NCBI GenBank assembly: GCA_034676125.1
Contig: JAUCCO010000064.1
Span: forward strand, 1 to 18,279
DNA length: 18,279 bases
Direction: 5' to 3'
DNA from: UBA6183 sp034676125
GTDB taxonomy: Bacteria > Bacteroidota > Bacteroidia > UKL13-3
Below are positions 16,201-18,279 of the stretch, piece after piece. The translations under genes and the position numbers were made by a program. Positions within the stretch are counted from its first letter, which is position 1. The number at the start of each line of letters is the position of its first letter. The notes beneath the pieces were generated by a model. The model had not been told where the DNA came from. It ran no database searches and saw only the letters and a program-made list of their open reading frames with translations.

Positions 16201-18138
16201 AGTGGTAAAGCAGGTATTTGGTCGATACCACAAGGTGGCGGTTTAGTTACCAAGGTAATTAATGCATATACCACTTCATACTCATTTAACCCTAAGTTAC
16301 CTGGCGTTAATGTAGAACCAAATACCAATACGGTAAAGTACACTTACACCATTAATTATACTTTACCACCACCAAGCGTTGGTACTAAAAGTTGTATTAA
16401 TGCCGATTCATTTATTATGCGTGTTGTGCCAACTCCTATAGTTGAAGCAGGTACCGACTTTGCAATTTGTAAAAACGAACCAATATTTGCTATTGCTGCT
16501 AAATCTGGTGCTACTACCAATTCTACTATTCCTGGTTCTACCTATTGGAGTTTTGCACCTGGACAAGTACCTACCAATATGAAAGATGCTATTGTAAGTA
16601 AATTAAATTTTGATGCACAAAAACCAATGGTTCCTGTAAATGGAGGTATTTGGAAATTGTATTATACTGATGAAGCTACAGGCTGTATGGCCAGAGATAG
16701 TGTAAACATGGAGGTAATTAAAATACCTGAAGTAACAATTAGATACTCAATACCTGGCACTAATGATTCTATTTGTAAAACGGCTTCATTAATTCAGTTT
16801 AAAAACACTGCCACACCTGCTGGTGGAACGGGTGTTTATTCTGGCATTGGTGTATCAAATATTGGGAATTTTAATGTTCAAGATCCTGCTGTAATTCCTC
16901 AAAATTATTATACAGCTTTTTATAATTATTCTATTACAAAGCTTGGTACTACATGTACAAGTTACGATTCTATCACAACCTTTGTGCAACAACCACCTAC
17001 TTTAAATTTACCAACAGTACCTGCAAAGTGTGCTTATGATACAACTGCCTTTAACTTAACGGCCACTGTTAATCCAAGTTTTTATGGCGTAAAATGGGTA
17101 CACGATGGTGCTGGTTCATTCGATAATGATACTTCGTTAACACCTAAATACACCTTTAATAAACCTACTGATACTGATAGACAGTTTTTATATGTTACAG
17201 CAAGCACAACAAATAATGGTGTATGTAATTCTGTGTCGAGTGCAATCCGTTTGGATATTAATCCTAAACCTAACGCAACATTTACATGCGATACTTGCAT
17301 AGGTTGTGCTCCTCTTACTTCGTACCTTGCTGCTAAAGGAGCTGCTGTGGGTAACAGTACTTACAATTGGTATGTGATGAATGGTACTAACGAAATTCCT
17401 TTTGCACCTAACGATTCTGCAATTATTAGTACTTTAGCTACACATGGCAAAAGGTTAATTAAACTTAAAGTAACTACTCCTGCGGGTTGTATAGCCGAAT
17501 CGTTTGATAGTATTACAGTTTATGCTGTACCAAATGCTTCGTTTTATCATAACCCGGATAAAACTACCATTGCTAAGCCAGAGTTTGATTTTTACAACAC
17601 CAGTACAGTGGCCGATAACCAAACCATGCTATATGAATGGAACTTTGGTGCCGATCCTAATTATACTGGAACAGGAACTGCTCCAGACAGGATGAACACA
17701 GATAAAGATCCTCAAAAAATTCCATTTGGTTCTACAGGTATATTTCCTGTGTATTTAAAAGTAACTACACAGCCTGGTGGTTGTATTGATACTGCTATTA
17801 GAAACCCTCAGATAGACCCTGATATTACCGTATTTATTCCTTCGGCATTTAGACCTGTACCTAATGCTAATAATAATCCTTGTGCTGATCCTACTTTCGA
17901 TGACTGTAATGATAAATTCCGTGTGTATGCTGATGGATTTAAAACCATTGAAGTATATGTATTTAACCGTTGGGGCCAGCAAGTGTTCTCTACCATTAAT
18001 CCTGATATTGGATGGAATGGTAAGATAAACAACTCGGGTGCAGAATGCCCTCAAGATGTATATGTTTATCAAGTAAATGCAACAAGTTTTAACGATAAAA
18101 AATATACTTACTCTGGGTCTATTACTTTATTAAGATAG
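13246..18138 (+). CDS. Large T9SS (type B) secreted surface protein with Ig/PKD-like modules
   Basis: A 1630-residue exported protein. A signal peptide (1-30, cleavage after ANA) is followed by SHVVGGDVEYECTG and IIYRDC, an N-terminal module recurrent in Bacteroidota surface proteins. A cadherin-like stretch with DPDDDSLTYEI lies near 228-238. Beta-rich Ig-like modules follow, several opening with a similar V-x-AG-x-D-x-x-x-C pattern at about 753, 955 and 1066, with Cys-containing relatives near 585 and 677. A PKD-like domain spans about 1428-1520. The C-terminal 102 residues (from 1529) are the gliding-motility-associated CHU_C domain (VFIPSAF, FNRWGQQVF, GWNGK, CPQDVYVYQV, ending in ITLLR), the type B T9SS sorting signal. 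It probably acts outside the cell as an adhesin or matrix protein, similar in style to SprB-type proteins; no catalytic domain is seen. It is monocistronic: own promoter box, strong terminator 23 bp after the stop. The ligand cannot be inferred. Confidence 0.92.
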   Translation: MNKSFTTIKKLASLMLLTLAMLLSINNANASHVVGGDVEYECTGPRTWKIRLIIYRDCTGATLCSSMGCTQSMTAKPNTTLNPANCSAIPNQVSVTLSLVKVEDVGKANVELCGNSAKNGCHNLNQVTPGPYSPSVEKYVFEGTLNLNYPSLNNSTCTYWDVYWTLCCRNANIWNLAGSSGQDFRIGATINIFNRSMTNCKNKSPILKNEPVATLCSGQEYVFNMGAVDPDDDSLTYEIAPSLQSGGNPVNYQPPGGANYPFPLNSTKAPHINYPQPNGPYVIIDSINGDISFNALNNTPGYIYGNLNVRIKQWSYDDDGNPILVGITQRDLQLYVFNCPGNNPPRLATLPSGPNNRPIYDYDICAGELLCFTIIAKDTDVYPAIQRFDTTYMSWNEGIVRPGKLNFAPTYAVGPGLPRPREDSWQFCWQTEDSDGRTLPYYFTVTGADKFCPNVGRVTRAFSITVLPTPKADGRPQDLRCGKWEYKIRKTDVKQTFFSASMKIALEPFDYSFSNGFRSVGSPNLNPGPNPTGPITDPRPIIVDTFNYKKGGKYLVQFTISTPGKRPGQTCIKTYSDTIVVDTPAVAFVSDTFTCKGTPINIKGLAKFGIPPYTFSWYKNSKTGSPVKGPLQNGGNNYDATDLVTTKYILEIRDIKGCAALDSMTLEVKKLPVPLFSPDSARICAGESFTLDAGNNDSNETKYKWFKNGIVEANDSTQSVIKKDSGYYIVLMTDEFGCKMRDTFDLRVNLPLVVNAGMDTAVCPKDTVKLMVTGGYKYKWDIIQGPALFNVQAKGYRNTFLAAPNLTTDYVVTAYYSYPDTTKSYLECSNRDTVRVVARPLPNLSPTQTQNLCKSEKELVLPFRLVTPANQQGGIGGWTFRAAPGALSVQGTTAILKVDSLPNLPKDTFYAAMQTQLAGASNSYYIKYSYRGPVDQGSCLREDSTLVRVFALPKITAGSDTSVCINAENFYSLNALNHFHYPEDPSGKAGIWSIPQGGGLVTKVINAYTTSYSFNPKLPGVNVEPNTNTVKYTYTINYTLPPPSVGTKSCINADSFIMRVVPTPIVEAGTDFAICKNEPIFAIAAKSGATTNSTIPGSTYWSFAPGQVPTNMKDAIVSKLNFDAQKPMVPVNGGIWKLYYTDEATGCMARDSVNMEVIKIPEVTIRYSIPGTNDSICKTASLIQFKNTATPAGGTGVYSGIGVSNIGNFNVQDPAVIPQNYYTAFYNYSITKLGTTCTSYDSITTFVQQPPTLNLPTVPAKCAYDTTAFNLTATVNPSFYGVKWVHDGAGSFDNDTSLTPKYTFNKPTDTDRQFLYVTASTTNNGVCNSVSSAIRLDINPKPNATFTCDTCIGCAPLTSYLAAKGAAVGNSTYNWYVMNGTNEIPFAPNDSAIISTLATHGKRLIKLKVTTPAGCIAESFDSITVYAVPNASFYHNPDKTTIAKPEFDFYNTSTVADNQTMLYEWNFGADPNYTGTGTAPDRMNTDKDPQKIPFGSTGIFPVYLKVTTQPGGCIDTAIRNPQIDPDITVFIPSAFRPVPNANNNPCADPTFDDCNDKFRVYADGFKTIEVYVFNRWGQQVFSTINPDIGWNGKINNSGAECPQDVYVYQVNATSFNDKKYTYSGSITLLR

Positions 18139-18161
18139 CTTTTTGTTATTTCATAAAATTT

Positions 18162-18196
18162 AAAACGCGCGGCCTTTGGCCGCGCGTTTTTTTATG
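18162..18196 (+). terminator. Strong GC-rich intrinsic terminator
   Basis: A perfect 13-bp stem (AAAACGCGCGGCC at 18162-18174 with GGCCGCGCGTTTT at 18178-18190) closes a TTT loop and runs into a T-tract (7 Ts, 18187-18193). It is 23 bp after the stop codon of the large surface protein gene. The GC-rich stem stands out sharply from the AT-rich surroundings. It is a textbook rho-independent terminator; the A-tract on the other side could also let it work on the minus strand. Confidence 0.95.
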
Positions 18197-18205
18197 CACC
18201 CAATT

Positions 18206-18226
18206 TTATACCGAAAGCACATTCAA
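18206..18226 (-). repeat. 21-bp inverted repeat, right copy
   Basis: The exact reverse complement of 11979-11999. It is non-coding here, 10-15 bp past the terminator T-tract. On the minus strand it is flanked on both sides by similar short sequences, AATTTGGGT before it and AAATTGGGT after it. Confidence 0.85.
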
Positions 18227-18279
18227 CCCAAATTAATCAATAGAAGATTTGAAAAATCGAACTACTTGATTTAGTTGGG
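18227..18279. repeat. Imperfect inverted repeat at the right edge
   Basis: CCCAAATTAATCAA (18227-18240) and TTGATTTAGTTGGG (18266-18279) are inverted copies matching at 12 of 14 positions. Between them GATTT and AAATC (18246-18250, 18254-18258) form a small inner stem. The structure is cut by the window edge, so its true extent is unknown. It could be a folded regulatory or mobile-element end; no coding frame is visible here. Confidence 0.5.

Noticed and set aside
17755..18072. A 105-codon open frame on the minus strand near the end of the surface protein gene
   Set aside because: It is antisense to the conserved T9SS C-terminal domain and its Arg/Ile-rich translation resembles no protein.
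18226..18279. Integron attC site
   Set aside because: The left box differs from the consensus, the right box is incomplete at the window edge, and there is no integrase or cassette array in view.
1..18279. tRNA, rRNA, CRISPR array, transposase or phage genes
   Set aside because: I found no cloverleaf-like sequence, regularly spaced repeats or matching protein motifs in any gap or frame.

Overview
The window looks like a piece of a Bacteroidota chromosome, AT-rich (roughly one third G+C by eye). Three things point there. A 1630-residue secreted protein ends in a gliding-motility-type C-terminal domain, the type B sorting signal of the type IX secretion system (T9SS). A signal-peptide-bearing GH3 glycosidase is fused to a serine beta-lactamase-family domain, an architecture known from Bacteroidota. 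Genes lack obvious Shine-Dalgarno sequences, and several have a CTTTG or TAnnTTTG box close upstream of the start codon. I cannot name the genus. Nine protein-coding genes fill nearly all of the DNA. I saw no RNA gene, CRISPR array, transposase or phage gene, and no gene-free stretch exceeds 300 bases.

Left part (about 1-5710): four envelope-glycan-type genes on alternating strands (+,-,+,-). They are a DUF2079 polytopic membrane protein, a second polytopic protein resembling GtrII/GT-C enzymes, a soluble GT2 glycosyltransferase of the dolichol/polyprenyl-phosphate-sugar synthase type, and an ArnT/PMT-like GT39-type membrane glycosyltransferase. Together they could make a lipid-phosphate sugar in the cytoplasm and use it outside the membrane, but the alternating orientation shows they are not one operon. 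The last one lies 4 bp downstream of mutL and is probably cotranscribed with it.

Middle part (5711-13074): mutL (mismatch repair, with a degenerate C-terminal endonuclease metal site), then divergently the GH3/beta-lactamase-family fusion (probable peptidoglycan turnover in the periplasm), then bshA (first step of bacillithiol synthesis), then on the minus strand a threonine-synthase-like PLP enzyme. bshA and the PLP enzyme converge on a long AT-rich hairpin.

Right part (13246-18279): one large cell-surface or secreted multidomain protein with a signal peptide, Ig/PKD-like modules and a T9SS C-terminal domain, followed by a very strong GC-rich intrinsic terminator. The most unexpected non-coding signal is a perfect 21-bp sequence present twice in inverted orientation. 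One copy (11979-11999) is inside the last codons of the threonine-synthase-like gene. The other (18206-18226) lies just beyond the terminator of the surface protein, so the two copies bracket a 6.2-kb two-gene segment. The extreme right end also holds an imperfect inverted repeat cut by the window edge. I found no convincing new multi-gene system; the rest is mostly ordinary chromosome with some lineage-specific features.
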